Below, piece by piece: positions 8,664 to 16,417 of a DNA stretch of 27,342 nucleotides. Location of the stretch: NCBI GenBank assembly GCA_048887165.1, contig JBHLJZ010000048.1:1-27342 (forward strand), written 5' to 3'. This DNA is from SOKP01 sp048887165 (lineage in GTDB: Archaea; Asgardarchaeota; Lokiarchaeia; Sigyniarchaeales; SOKP01). A program made the translations under genes and the position numbers. Below the pieces are notes generated by a model that did not search any database, was not told where the DNA came from, and worked only from the letters and a program-made list of their open reading frames with translations. Position 1 is the first letter of the stretch; each line of letters begins with the position of its first letter.

Positions 8664-8700
8664 TATAAAATCTTCTTATTTTATCTTTACTTTTCAATTA
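8664..8700 (+). terminator. T-rich terminator after the acyl-CoA synthetase gene
   Basis: The short gap is dominated by T-runs (CTTCTTATTTTATCTTTAC, then TTTTCAATT) without a hairpin, as is usual for archaeal intrinsic termination. Readthrough into the HD gene is possible because the gap is only 55 bp. Confidence 0.35.
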
Positions 8701-8715
8701 ATATTCATAAATGTT

Positions 8716-9309
8716 ATGAATAAGAATTCTGATCTTATAATAATTAGAAATTTCGCAAAAAAGCACTCAGATTTAGATGATATTCATGGATTTCCTCATG
8801 TAAAGAGAGTGTATAATCTTTGCCTTGAAATTGGAGAGAAATTAAATGCTGATCTTAAACTCTTAAAAATTGCGACTCTCTTGCATGATATAGGCAGAAT
8901 TTATGAATTTAAAGATACTCAAAAAAGAAACCATGCAGAAATTTCTGCTGAAAAGGCTTTGGGTTTTTTAAATTCTCGCATTTTTAATCTATCTCAAGAG
9001 GATATAGAAAATATTATACATTGTGTCAAGGCTCATTCTTTTTCAAATAAAGTAATCCCTAAAACACTTGAGGCAAAAATCTTATCTGATGCTGATAAAT
9101 TGGATGCTATTGGTGCTATAGGGTTATATCGTACTATTGGCTATACAGTTAAAAATAAGGGTGGAATTGAAGAGGTAATTAAACATCTTGAAAATAAAAT
9201 ATTAAAGTTAAGAGATTTGTTATTCTTAGAAGAATCAAAAAAACTAGCAGGGCAAAGACAAAAAATTCTCATCGATTTTTATAAGAAAATCAAAAACCAA
9301 GTTAAATAA
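8716..9309 (+). CDS. HD-domain metal-dependent phosphohydrolase
   Basis: 197-residue protein of the HD superfamily (COG1418-like, the group that also contains archaeal HDIG proteins). The metal ligands can be read directly: His28 (HGFPHVKRV), His57-Asp58 (LLHDIGRI), further conserved histidines at 73 and 107, and Asp127 in SDADKLDAIGAIG. Such proteins hydrolyse phosphate esters of nucleotides, cyclic nucleotides or RNA, but the substrate here is unknown. No accessory domain or membrane segment is present. The ATG lacks a clear Shine-Dalgarno. The gene follows the acyl-CoA synthetase on the same strand and converges with the uvrA-like gene. Confidence 0.82.
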   Translation: MNKNSDLIIIRNFAKKHSDLDDIHGFPHVKRVYNLCLEIGEKLNADLKLLKIATLLHDIGRIYEFKDTQKRNHAEISAEKALGFLNSRIFNLSQEDIENIIHCVKAHSFSNKVIPKTLEAKILSDADKLDAIGAIGLYRTIGYTVKNKGGIEEVIKHLENKILKLRDLLFLEESKKLAGQRQKILIDFYKKIKNQVK

Positions 9310-9328
9310 TTTAATTAAAATTGTTATT

Positions 9329-9350
9329 AATCGGTTTATCGATTTATTTT
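9329..9350 (+). terminator. Weak hairpin and T-run after the HD gene
   Basis: AATCG-GTTTAT-CGATT forms a 5-bp stem with a 6-nt loop and is followed by TATTTT. It lies between two convergent genes and could end the HD transcript. The evidence is weak. Confidence 0.25.
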
Positions 9351-9403
9351 GCCAAGCGAATAGTTAATATTTGAATATAACTATAAAAAGTAGCTTAAAA
9401 TGA

Positions 9404-11905
9404 TTAAATTTTAAGATATGGACCGGTTTTAGAAATTGGAATTTTCTTAATCTCTTCTGGGGGCCCCTCAGCGATAATTTCACCACCTTTAGGTCCTCCT
9501 TCTGGTCCTAACTCTATTATATAATCTGTATACGCAAGAATATCTGGATCATGTTCAACAATTAATACGCTATTTCCATTTTGCACCAATTTTTCAAGTA
9601 ATTCTATTAGTTTTACAGCATCATAAAAAGATAAACCAACTGTGGGTTCATCTAAAATATATAATGAATTATCTTTACGTGCTTTTCCTAATTCTTTCGC
9701 TAATTTAACACGTTGCGCTTCACCTCCACTTAAAGTTGGAGCAGGTTGACCAAGTGTGATATAACCCATTCCAATCTCGTCAAGAATCTTAAGTACATTT
9801 GAAATGTTAGATTGCGATTTAAACAATTCTAAAGCTTCAGTCACGGTCATCTCCAACACATCTGATATTGTTTTACCTTTATATCTTACTTCTAAGATTT
9901 CTGGTTTATACCTTAATCCTTTACATTCTTTACATGGGATTGTAAAACTACTAAGAAATGAAATTTGCAAATCTGTTTCGCCGCTCCCTTTACAAGAAGG
10001 GCACCTTCCATTATCAGAGTTGTAAGAAAAATGCCCCGATTTATATTTTCTCTTCTTTGCTTCTGGAGTTTTGGCAAATAAATTCCTTATTTTATCCCAG
10101 ATGCCTATAAAAGAACACGGAGTAGAGGTCCTTGTTCTGGATATTGGTTTTTGATTTACCACAATAAATTCATCTATATTTTCCCATCCTTCTATAATCC
10201 CAGAATATTCTAACAAATCTTCTCCATTCTCCTCATTCTCAATGTTGTTATCTTGTTTCTCAAGAACCTTATCTTCACCTCTCTTGAAATATGGTGTTAT
10301 CAATGGAACTAAAGTATCTAATATAAGAGAGCTTTTCCCAGATCCTGAGACCCCAGCAATCCCTACCATCATCCTTAAAGGGATTTTGACAGTGATATTT
10401 TTTAAATTGTTTGTTTTTGCCTTTTTAATCGTTATGAAATTAGTATTTTTATCAATAGTTTTACGTTCCTCGTTAGATTTTTCTGGTAATTTAATATTTC
10501 CTGCTAAAAATTGACCTGTATAAGATTTTTCAATTTTCTTTAAACTATCTAATATACCTTGATATACGATTTCCCCTCCATTAAGTCCTGCTTCCGGACC
10601 AATATCAATCACTTCATCGGCAATATCAATAAATTGTTTATCATGTTCAACAACAATTACAGTATTTCCTAAATCTCTCAATTGTTTCAGTATTTTAATT
10701 AAAGATTCTTTTTCTTGTTCATGTAAACTCATACTTGGTTCATCTAATATATAAATAAGAGAATCAAGACCAGCATCTAAATGGGTCATGAGAGATAATC
10801 TTTGAAGCTCGCCGCCACTCAATGTAGGTAAGGAACGATGTAAATGAAGATATGAAAGACCCACATTAACCATACGGTTTAAACCTTGTAATAAACTATC
10901 TAACATTGATTTTCCTTGAGGGCTTGCTATATTTTTTTCATTTAATCCCTTCAAAAACTCAATTAATTCGTCAATTGTCATCAGAGCTAATTCACCAATA
11001 TGCTTATCTGCAATTTTAATCTCTCTGGCTTCTTGATTAATCCTAAAACCTCCACACTCTTCGCATTTTTTATTTGACATGAAATTTTGATGTATTTTTT
11101 GCCTCCTATATGTACTTTTTGATTCAGCAAGAGCACGTTCAATATGTGGAATGATTCCTTCATACTCTCTTTCTAATATTCCAGTAAAAGTTTTTGAATC
11201 CCAATCAAAAGGTAATTTTTTACCACTACCATATAAATAAACTTGCTTTATACTTTCTGGTAAATCTTTATATGGTATTTTGATATCAAAATCATAAAAT
11301 TTAGGTAATTGTTCAACAAATCGAATTTGATCAGCAAAAACAGCTGAACCAGCTTTGGTAATTTCAATTAAATTTCTGTTATGATCTTGAACAACTAAAT
11401 CTTCTGTGATAAACATTGTATATCCTCTCCCTTTACAATTTAAACACATACCAGATGGTTCATTAAACGAGAAATGCTTAATTTGCTTCCGTTCTATGAC
11501 CATACCACATGAATTACATTCAAGGTTATCATTAATACGTTCCTTACAAATAGGACAGATTAATACACCTTCGGTAGCATAAAGCATTCTTAGTAATCCA
11601 TAAATTCCTGTCTTAGTTCCAACTGTTGATCGTGGATTAAATACTCGCGTTGTTCTCTGTTCGACTGCTACAGTAGGACTTAGCCCTTCTATTAAATCGA
11701 ATGGCTTTTCATCTTCAAATTTTGGAGGGAAACCAATCGACTGTAAATAACGATTCATACCCTCATCAAAGATAATATCGAAAGCTAAACTAGACTTTCC
11801 AGAGCCAGATACCCCTGTGATAAGGATCATCTTTCCTTTAGGAATATCTACATCGATATCTTTCAAGTTATGTATTCTTGCTCCTCTTACTTTTATAAAA
11901 TCCAT
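9404..11905 (-). CDS. UvrA-like ABC ATPase lacking the UvrB-binding domain (UvrA2/DrrC type)
   Basis: 833 residues against about 940 for classical UvrA. The first ATPase half has Walker A GVSGSGKSS (31-39). The zinc site CPIC..CNSC (Cys117, 120, 130, 133) is followed almost at once by FSFNEPSGMCLNCKGRG (145-161). In housekeeping UvrA about 110 residues of UvrB-binding domain separate these elements, so that domain is missing. Next come CEECGGFR, signature LSGGELQRLSL and LDEPSMSLHE. The second half has GVSGSGKSSL (about 515-524), zinc module CPSCKGSG...CKECKGLRY (about 634-662), LSGGEAQRVKLAKEL and LDEPTVGLS. UvrA2 proteins of Deinococcus and DrrC of Streptomyces share this loss; DrrC protects against a DNA-intercalating drug. 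It is the last gene of the PadR operon, with a strong AAGGAG (11913-11918) before the ATG. I infer DNA protection without UvrB. Confidence 0.9.
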   Translation of the reverse strand: MDFIKVRGARIHNLKDIDVDIPKGKMILITGVSGSGKSSLAFDIIFDEGMNRYLQSIGFPPKFEDEKPFDLIEGLSPTVAVEQRTTRVFNPRSTVGTKTGIYGLLRMLYATEGVLICPICKERINDNLECNSCGMVIERKQIKHFSFNEPSGMCLNCKGRGYTMFITEDLVVQDHNRNLIEITKAGSAVFADQIRFVEQLPKFYDFDIKIPYKDLPESIKQVYLYGSGKKLPFDWDSKTFTGILEREYEGIIPHIERALAESKSTYRRQKIHQNFMSNKKCEECGGFRINQEAREIKIADKHIGELALMTIDELIEFLKGLNEKNIASPQGKSMLDSLLQGLNRMVNVGLSYLHLHRSLPTLSGGELQRLSLMTHLDAGLDSLIYILDEPSMSLHEQEKESLIKILKQLRDLGNTVIVVEHDKQFIDIADEVIDIGPEAGLNGGEIVYQGILDSLKKIEKSYTGQFLAGNIKLPEKSNEERKTIDKNTNFITIKKAKTNNLKNITVKIPLRMMVGIAGVSGSGKSSLILDTLVPLITPYFKRGEDKVLEKQDNNIENEENGEDLLEYSGIIEGWENIDEFIVVNQKPISRTRTSTPCSFIGIWDKIRNLFAKTPEAKKRKYKSGHFSYNSDNGRCPSCKGSGETDLQISFLSSFTIPCKECKGLRYKPEILEVRYKGKTISDVLEMTVTEALELFKSQSNISNVLKILDEIGMGYITLGQPAPTLSGGEAQRVKLAKELGKARKDNSLYILDEPTVGLSFYDAVKLIELLEKLVQNGNSVLIVEHDPDILAYTDYIIELGPEGGPKGGEIIAEGPPEEIKKIPISKTGPYLKI

Positions 11906-11920
11906 TTTTTTACTCCTTTT

Positions 11921-12592
11921 TTATTTTATTTTTTGCATTATGTAAGTTGTACATTCAAATCCCATTGTATCTTTCTTAACCATTTCTATTTCTCTTAAAT
12001 GTTGTTTAATATCTTCAATATCATCAACATTTTTATACTTTTTACGTAATATATTGATTTTTTTTTCCAATGGAGCATAATATTCCTTCCACCAACACCC
12101 TTTAGCCCAAGGTATTTGCTTCAAAAGCTTAAAACCAAATTTTGGAAAATATTTAAGCTTCTTATCTGCCCAGTTAGTCGCTTCACCCGTAATCATAAAA
12201 CCACCTAACTTTAGCACTCTATTACATTCAGTTAAGGCTTTTTCGATATCAAGCAAGTGTATAACTCCTTCTTCCCAAATTATATCAAACATCTCATCAT
12301 CAAAATGCATATTATATACTGAACGATTAAAAATTTTTATCCTATTTGAAAGACCATATTGCTCAATCTTAAGATTTAACTTATTCAAAGCATTCTGATC
12401 AATGTCGATACCTGTTATCTCTCCGTTGGTTAACTTGACTAACTCTAAGGTGGGTATACCCGTACCACATCCAATGTCAAGGATGCGAGGATTATCTATC
12501 TTTGGAATACTTGCAAATGCCTTTCTTGAATATTCGAGAAAAACAGCTCGAAGCCCTTCAATATCTAATTCTTTTAATATTTCTTCAGACAA
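11921..12592 (-). CDS. SAM-dependent methyltransferase (class I)
   Basis: 223 residues, Rossmann-fold methyltransferase of the Methyltransf_11/25 type. Motif I is RILDIGCGTG (36-45), the acidic motif II ITGIDID (about 57-63), then FDIIWEEGVIHLL (about 100-112) and LKLGGFMITGE for the post-motif region. The C-terminal half (Trp- and Lys-rich, KGCWWKEYYAPLEKK) is not one I recognise, so the substrate (small molecule, nucleic acid or protein) is open. It starts with TTG; AGAGG (12605-12609) lies upstream, and a nearby ATG is out of frame. Gaps of 18 bp on one side and 15 bp on the other place it firmly in the PadR operon, between the second BtrH-like gene and the uvrA2-like gene. Confidence 0.85.
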   Translation of the reverse strand: MSEEILKELDIEGLRAVFLEYSRKAFASIPKIDNPRILDIGCGTGIPTLELVKLTNGEITGIDIDQNALNKLNLKIEQYGLSNRIKIFNRSVYNMHFDDEMFDIIWEEGVIHLLDIEKALTECNRVLKLGGFMITGEATNWADKKLKYFPKFGFKLLKQIPWAKGCWWKEYYAPLEKKINILRKKYKNVDDIEDIKQHLREIEMVKKDTMGFECTTYIMQKIK

Positions 12593-12610
12593 TTATATTT
12601 CATGCCTCTT

Positions 12611-13780
12611 TTAAACTGATTTCTTTATAATATCCCATGCTTTAGTTTCTAATTCACACCATTCTTGAATACATTTGTTTATCTCTGGGATCCGATCTCT
12701 CCAGGCATCAGCTTCCTTTAATGCACCTTCTTGTGCTTTTTCTGCTTCTTCATTAACTTTTACAAGTTGTTTTTGATAATCATTAGCTCCTTTTTCTATG
12801 ATGTCATTGCTTTTTTGGAATAGCGCTCTCAATTTGGCTATATTGGTTAAATCATCTGGCAATAAAATACGTTCTAATTCTCTTATCTTCACGATGATCT
12901 CCTCATAAACATCAGCAGCTTTAAGTAGGCCATCATTATTCAAGAGTTCTCCGGCTTCTTTCAAGAAGTCTCGATATAAGATGCGAAATATGGCACCTCC
13001 GGTACCCCCTGTTTCCATATAGATATAAACACTTACTAATCCAAAGATTAAATCATTATTACTAAAGTCGGACGCCCAAGTAGGGAGCATTTCTCGCCAT
13101 TTTTGGAAACCTTTTAATCCCATATTGCGTATAGGGGGATTAAACATGAAATTTACATTTGCTTTAATCGCTACTGGAATGGTGTGTTTAATGTCTTTTA
13201 CCTTTTTTGGAATCACCAATTCAACTAACTTGTTCTTAGCAGGAAAGGGAGCATGCTTACTGGCTCTCGCAGCTTTAAGTTGAGTATAGGTCATTTTATG
13301 CGGATTTGCATATCTGTCCGATATTAGAACTTCATCTCTCTCATCATCTATACCATATGTCACAAAAGTATGGGCTCCAAAGTGTCCTGAACCTTCGTTT
13401 GGTATGGGAGTTCCCTCCGCAAAGAAGAAAGGCAAGTATGCAAAATCTACAAATGTAATTGCTGGCTGTCCTTTTTGTAATACGTTTACTAAATTATTAT
13501 GTGCAGTATTTACAGAAGCTGTTTCTGTTATTTCCACACTCCCACCTAAACGAGGTAAAACTCGTTCAAAAATCTCAGTTTTTTTCACACTCATTCCCAA
13601 AACCATTGGAAATGGCATATTTTTCATATAAAAATAGAAAAATCCTAATCCTGAGCACAATCCTAGTATCATCGGCTCAGAAATCTCTATATTATAATAT
13701 GCAAGTACTTTTCTTAAACTTGAAAGCTGACAGTTTGCACCAGCTATATGTTTAAAATCATCTATTAATATTCTTACCAT
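12611..13780 (-). CDS. BtrH-like protein (BtrH N-terminal + DUF4872 architecture), second copy
   Basis: 389 residues. The N-terminal region matches the butirosin-biosynthesis H fold: IAGANCQLSSLRKVLAYY, then GLCSGLGFFYFY, with putative catalytic Cys17, His137 (GHFGAHTFVTYG, also His133) and Asp155 (VLISDR). In BtrH a domain of this type transfers an aminoacyl chain from an acyl-carrier protein to an aminoglycoside. The C-terminal half contains the METGGTGGAIFRILYRDFL motif shared with the first copy and an extended helical, Lys/Glu-rich tail (about 320-389). A perfect AGGAGG (13789-13794) precedes the ATG by 8 nt and lies across the end of the DUF3795 gene, so translation is probably coupled. 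Its closest relative in the window is the gene at 15291-16412, which is clearly diverged. The substrate is unknown and no carrier protein is seen nearby. Confidence 0.82.
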   Translation of the reverse strand: MVRILIDDFKHIAGANCQLSSLRKVLAYYNIEISEPMILGLCSGLGFFYFYMKNMPFPMVLGMSVKKTEIFERVLPRLGGSVEITETASVNTAHNNLVNVLQKGQPAITFVDFAYLPFFFAEGTPIPNEGSGHFGAHTFVTYGIDDERDEVLISDRYANPHKMTYTQLKAARASKHAPFPAKNKLVELVIPKKVKDIKHTIPVAIKANVNFMFNPPIRNMGLKGFQKWREMLPTWASDFSNNDLIFGLVSVYIYMETGGTGGAIFRILYRDFLKEAGELLNNDGLLKAADVYEEIIVKIRELERILLPDDLTNIAKLRALFQKSNDIIEKGANDYQKQLVKVNEEAEKAQEGALKEADAWRDRIPEINKCIQEWCELETKAWDIIKKSV

Positions 13781-13781
13781 T

Positions 13782-14222
13782 TTATTTTCCTCCTAAATTT
13801 TTATTTGGATTGATTGTTATTCCACAATCATAGCATTCAGTATCGTGAATGCAAATCTCGCCTCCACAGTTAGGGCAAGTATAAAGTTCTTTTTGCTCCA
13901 GGAGCCAATTCTTGACTCCAATCCCTTTAATTCTTTCTAGATTCTCAACCAAATTCACAGAATATCTTTCTTGATATATAGCATCTATTTTTTCTAATTT
14001 ACTACATGGAAAGCTTTCGCATTCATAACAAAATTCTAATTGTTTTTTTTTTAAGTGAGAACAATCTTTTCTTATAAACACACAATTTTTATTCCTAATT
14101 CGACATCCCTTACAACCTAATTTGTACCCTCTCTTCTCTAATAAATCTTTTTTCCAGAGAAGATATTGTCTACAAGCGCCGCAGTATATACCGCAAGGTG
14201 CTGCTAAATTTCTCTCATTCAT
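13782..14222 (-). CDS. Cys-rich DUF3795-type protein with a C-terminal zinc ribbon
   Basis: 146 residues. The N-terminal part has the DUF3795 pattern: CGIYCGAC (Cys10, 14, 17), CKGC (37, 40), Cys47, Cys54, then CYECESFPC (65, 68, 73). A second unit, CPNCGGEICIHDTECYDC (116-133), is a zinc-ribbon-like site that I would not expect in the minimal domain. Fourteen cysteines in a small cytoplasmic protein imply metal binding (zinc or iron-sulfur). The biochemical role of DUF3795 is unknown to me. Its stop lies 1 bp from the start codon of the second BtrH-like gene and includes part of that gene's Shine-Dalgarno, so the two are likely made together. Confidence 0.8.
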   Translation of the reverse strand: MNERNLAAPCGIYCGACRQYLLWKKDLLEKRGYKLGCKGCRIRNKNCVFIRKDCSHLKKKQLEFCYECESFPCSKLEKIDAIYQERYSVNLVENLERIKGIGVKNWLLEQKELYTCPNCGGEICIHDTECYDCGITINPNKNLGGK

Positions 14223-14251
14223 TTTTTATTTCACACGAATTTTTTAATTTT

Positions 14252-15268
14252 TCAACTATAAAATCTTTTTAAAATTCTCAAAGCAAATAAGGTAATCCAC
14301 TTGCTTTCTTTTCCTTTCTGCTCAATATTAACCTGCATTCTTCCATTGAAAGTTTTCTCTAACGTCCATCGAGCATTATCATTTTGTTTAGATATGACTA
14401 AATCTATAGCATTTAACATTCTATCATCCTTATAACCTAATTTAGTTAAAATATCTAAAATTTCCAGAGCATCAACCTTCCACATCAATGGAAAACCAAA
14501 TTGTGTCCATTCCTGCTTAGCAACCGAACTTAAATTATGGCTCTGCTTATAAATATGGTGATTAAGTATATATTCAACTGCTTTATTTATAGTTTCTCTC
14601 ACGCTATTAGACTTCTTAGATGGTGGAATTTCGGCTAATGCTTTTAAATTCTTAACGACACACATATAACAGGTATGTTTTCCCCAACATGCTTCTCCCT
14701 TTTTAGATCCTACATTATAAGGCCATTTGTCTGGAGCGTGTTCTAGTCCATCATCAAATCGTTGGTATTCAACAATCCAATTTATACCTTTTTGGACTCT
14801 AGAATCTCCTAAATAACCAAATGAAATTAATCCCCAAAGCATGTTCCCTGTTAGACATGGAAGAATTTTATGATGATCACCACCATTTTCACCACTATAA
14901 TACGCAAAGGCTCCACTAAATTTGTCCTGCGAATTTTCAAGAATAAACTCACAAGTTTTTTGAATTCTATCATCCAAATTATCTGCCGCAAGTTCAGTAA
15001 GAACTAGAAATTGCCAAATTGTTCCCTTATATTTAGTCCTAATATAGAAGTTCTCAGCTGTCTCCCAATAACCACCAGCCTTTTGTTTACTTAAAATCTT
15101 AGGAACTAATCCATCAGTCATAATTTTTGCCTTTGCTTCTCTTAATTCAGTATTATTTTCATTTAGATTCATTAAATCTCTTAAAGTAAAGTATCGAACT
15201 GAAGGATTGTTATCTTCTAATAACCAATCAATTGGATCAGAGTTTAAATAAGATTTCCAACTTTCCAC
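14252..15268 (-). CDS. Alpha/alpha-toroid protein of the terpenoid-cyclase/prenyltransferase-like fold
   Basis: About 338 residues. The opening SYLNSDPIDWLLEDNNPSVR, then YFTLRDLM, marks a widespread uncharacterised family with squalene-cyclase/prenyltransferase-like helical repeats (for example GGYWETAENF, RVQKGINWIVEYQRFDDG). Members are sometimes labelled 'nitrogen fixation protein NifH' in databases; there is no P-loop or nitrogenase Cys here, so that name is wrong. Conserved His, Cys and Trp residues cluster at DHHKILPCLTGNMLWGL and EACWGKHTCYMC, a plausible metal or active site as in zinc-dependent prenyltransferases (inference). The frame is open from GTG 15280, but AAAGGTG (15278-15284) is a good Shine-Dalgarno for GTG 15268, which gives the family-like start MESWKSYL. 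It sits between a BtrH-like gene and the DUF3795 gene. Confidence 0.75.
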   Translation of the reverse strand: MESWKSYLNSDPIDWLLEDNNPSVRYFTLRDLMNLNENNTELREAKAKIMTDGLVPKILSKQKAGGYWETAENFYIRTKYKGTIWQFLVLTELAADNLDDRIQKTCEFILENSQDKFSGAFAYYSGENGGDHHKILPCLTGNMLWGLISFGYLGDSRVQKGINWIVEYQRFDDGLEHAPDKWPYNVGSKKGEACWGKHTCYMCVVKNLKALAEIPPSKKSNSVRETINKAVEYILNHHIYKQSHNLSSVAKQEWTQFGFPLMWKVDALEILDILTKLGYKDDRMLNAIDLVISKQNDNARWTLEKTFNGRMQVNIEQKGKESKWITLFALRILKRFYS

Positions 15269-15290
15269 CCTTCGTAACACCTTTTATTTA

Positions 15291-16412
15291 TTAAATTTTA
15301 ATTTTTGCTAACTTTTTGAATAATTCTTCCTCTCGGGAAAGAATATATAAAACAAAATCATGTAATTCACCTAAATCCACATGGTTTAAACATTCGTCTT
15401 GGTGCTCATCTGCAGCATTTTTTAATGTTTCTGCTATTAAAGTCCAATAATGAACTGAATCGTCAATAATCGGGAAACAATCTTCCAGAATCTTAAATTC
15501 TTCATTATTCCACGCTCTTGGACCTTCTTTAAGCTCTGGATGGGTTATTAACTCCACCATGAACTCTTTGTAGAGTTTGCGAAATGCTGCTCCTCCCGTA
15601 CCCCAGGTTTCAAGATACCCATAAGTTAACTCAAACATGGTTCTTGCTAATGATTGTTCCTTATTCGTGTAGGGATTATTAAAGATACCCTTTAGTACCT
15701 CATCCCATTTAAGTATAGAATGGGCGAATCTTTTCAAACCCTGAACCCCATGATAATTCATAGAAGGCCTTAGCATGTGATTACAAACTTTCTGGATTGA
15801 TAACTTAACTCCCGCGGCTAAGGGAGGGCGTTTTCCATCCGGTCTTGGAGTCATTGAATATTGAGCATTCTTAGGATACATCCAAGGGCTTCCCTTTTCT
15901 GAGCTGCGAGCTTGCTTAAGATCCTTTATTAAAATTTCTTGGAGGCCTTCGAACTCCGTGTCACCTATATAGGCTATTTCTTGTTCATCATCATACCCTG
16001 CTAGAGTAATCGCATGACCACCAAAATGGACTTCTTCTTCAAATCCTTGGAACGGAAGATATCCAATATCAACTTGTAAAATTAAGGGAATATCCTTGTC
16101 TAATAAGATTTTAGATTCTTGCCATGCTTTATCGGCACTACTGAAAGATTGCTTCCTTAACGTTAATCCTAACACCCGACATGCTAATGAATTCGGGTTT
16201 ATCGTATCTTGCTTTCCTCCTATAAAAAACGGCTCTACAAAATCCTTCATTCTTTCTGATTGTTCAAAAAAACCAAATCCCATACTACCATCCAATCCAA
16301 ATGCCATAGCTTCTGACATCGGAAATCCATGAAATTCGAAGAGATCCCTCATTGAAGAGGATTCACAATGATATCCAACTCTATGTATAAAATTTTTAAT
16401 GATATGGCTCAT
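15291..16412 (-). CDS. BtrH-like protein (BtrH N-terminal + DUF4872 architecture), first copy
   Basis: 373 residues. It opens with FIHRVGYHCESSSMRDLFEF, then GLDGSMGFGFFE, the classic BtrH N-terminal pattern. Candidate catalytic residues are Cys16, His133 (HFGGHAITLAGYD, also His129) and Asp151 (AYIGDTE), arranged as in the second copy and in papain/C39-like folds. The C-terminal half carries YLETWGTGGAAFRKLYKEFM, equivalent to METGGTGGAIFRILYRDFL in the second copy, which supports a DUF4872-type domain. It lies 5 bp after the PadR gene, so it is the first structural gene of the operon. The function is inferred only from BtrH (acyl transfer in butirosin synthesis); a peptidase or amidase activity on the same fold is equally possible. 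Confidence 0.82.
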   Translation of the reverse strand: MSHIIKNFIHRVGYHCESSSMRDLFEFHGFPMSEAMAFGLDGSMGFGFFEQSERMKDFVEPFFIGGKQDTINPNSLACRVLGLTLRKQSFSSADKAWQESKILLDKDIPLILQVDIGYLPFQGFEEEVHFGGHAITLAGYDDEQEIAYIGDTEFEGLQEILIKDLKQARSSEKGSPWMYPKNAQYSMTPRPDGKRPPLAAGVKLSIQKVCNHMLRPSMNYHGVQGLKRFAHSILKWDEVLKGIFNNPYTNKEQSLARTMFELTYGYLETWGTGGAAFRKLYKEFMVELITHPELKEGPRAWNNEEFKILEDCFPIIDDSVHYWTLIAETLKNAADEHQDECLNHVDLGELHDFVLYILSREEELFKKLAKIKI

Positions 16413-16417
16413 CTTTC

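Noticed and set aside
9804..10514. Plus-strand open frames of 73 and 90 codons inside the uvrA2-like gene.
   Set aside because: They are antisense shadows of conserved coding sequence and have no start signals.
9404..11905. Housekeeping excinuclease UvrA.
   Set aside because: The UvrB-binding domain is missing, and the gene lies in a PadR operon without uvrB or uvrC.
13404..13755. Plus-strand open frames of 75 and 98 codons opposite the second BtrH-like gene.
   Set aside because: They lie opposite the conserved catalytic region and show no family features.
14252..15268. Nitrogen fixation protein NifH, a database label attached to this family.
   Set aside because: No P-loop, no iron-sulfur cysteines of nitrogenase reductase; helical repeats indicate an unrelated fold.
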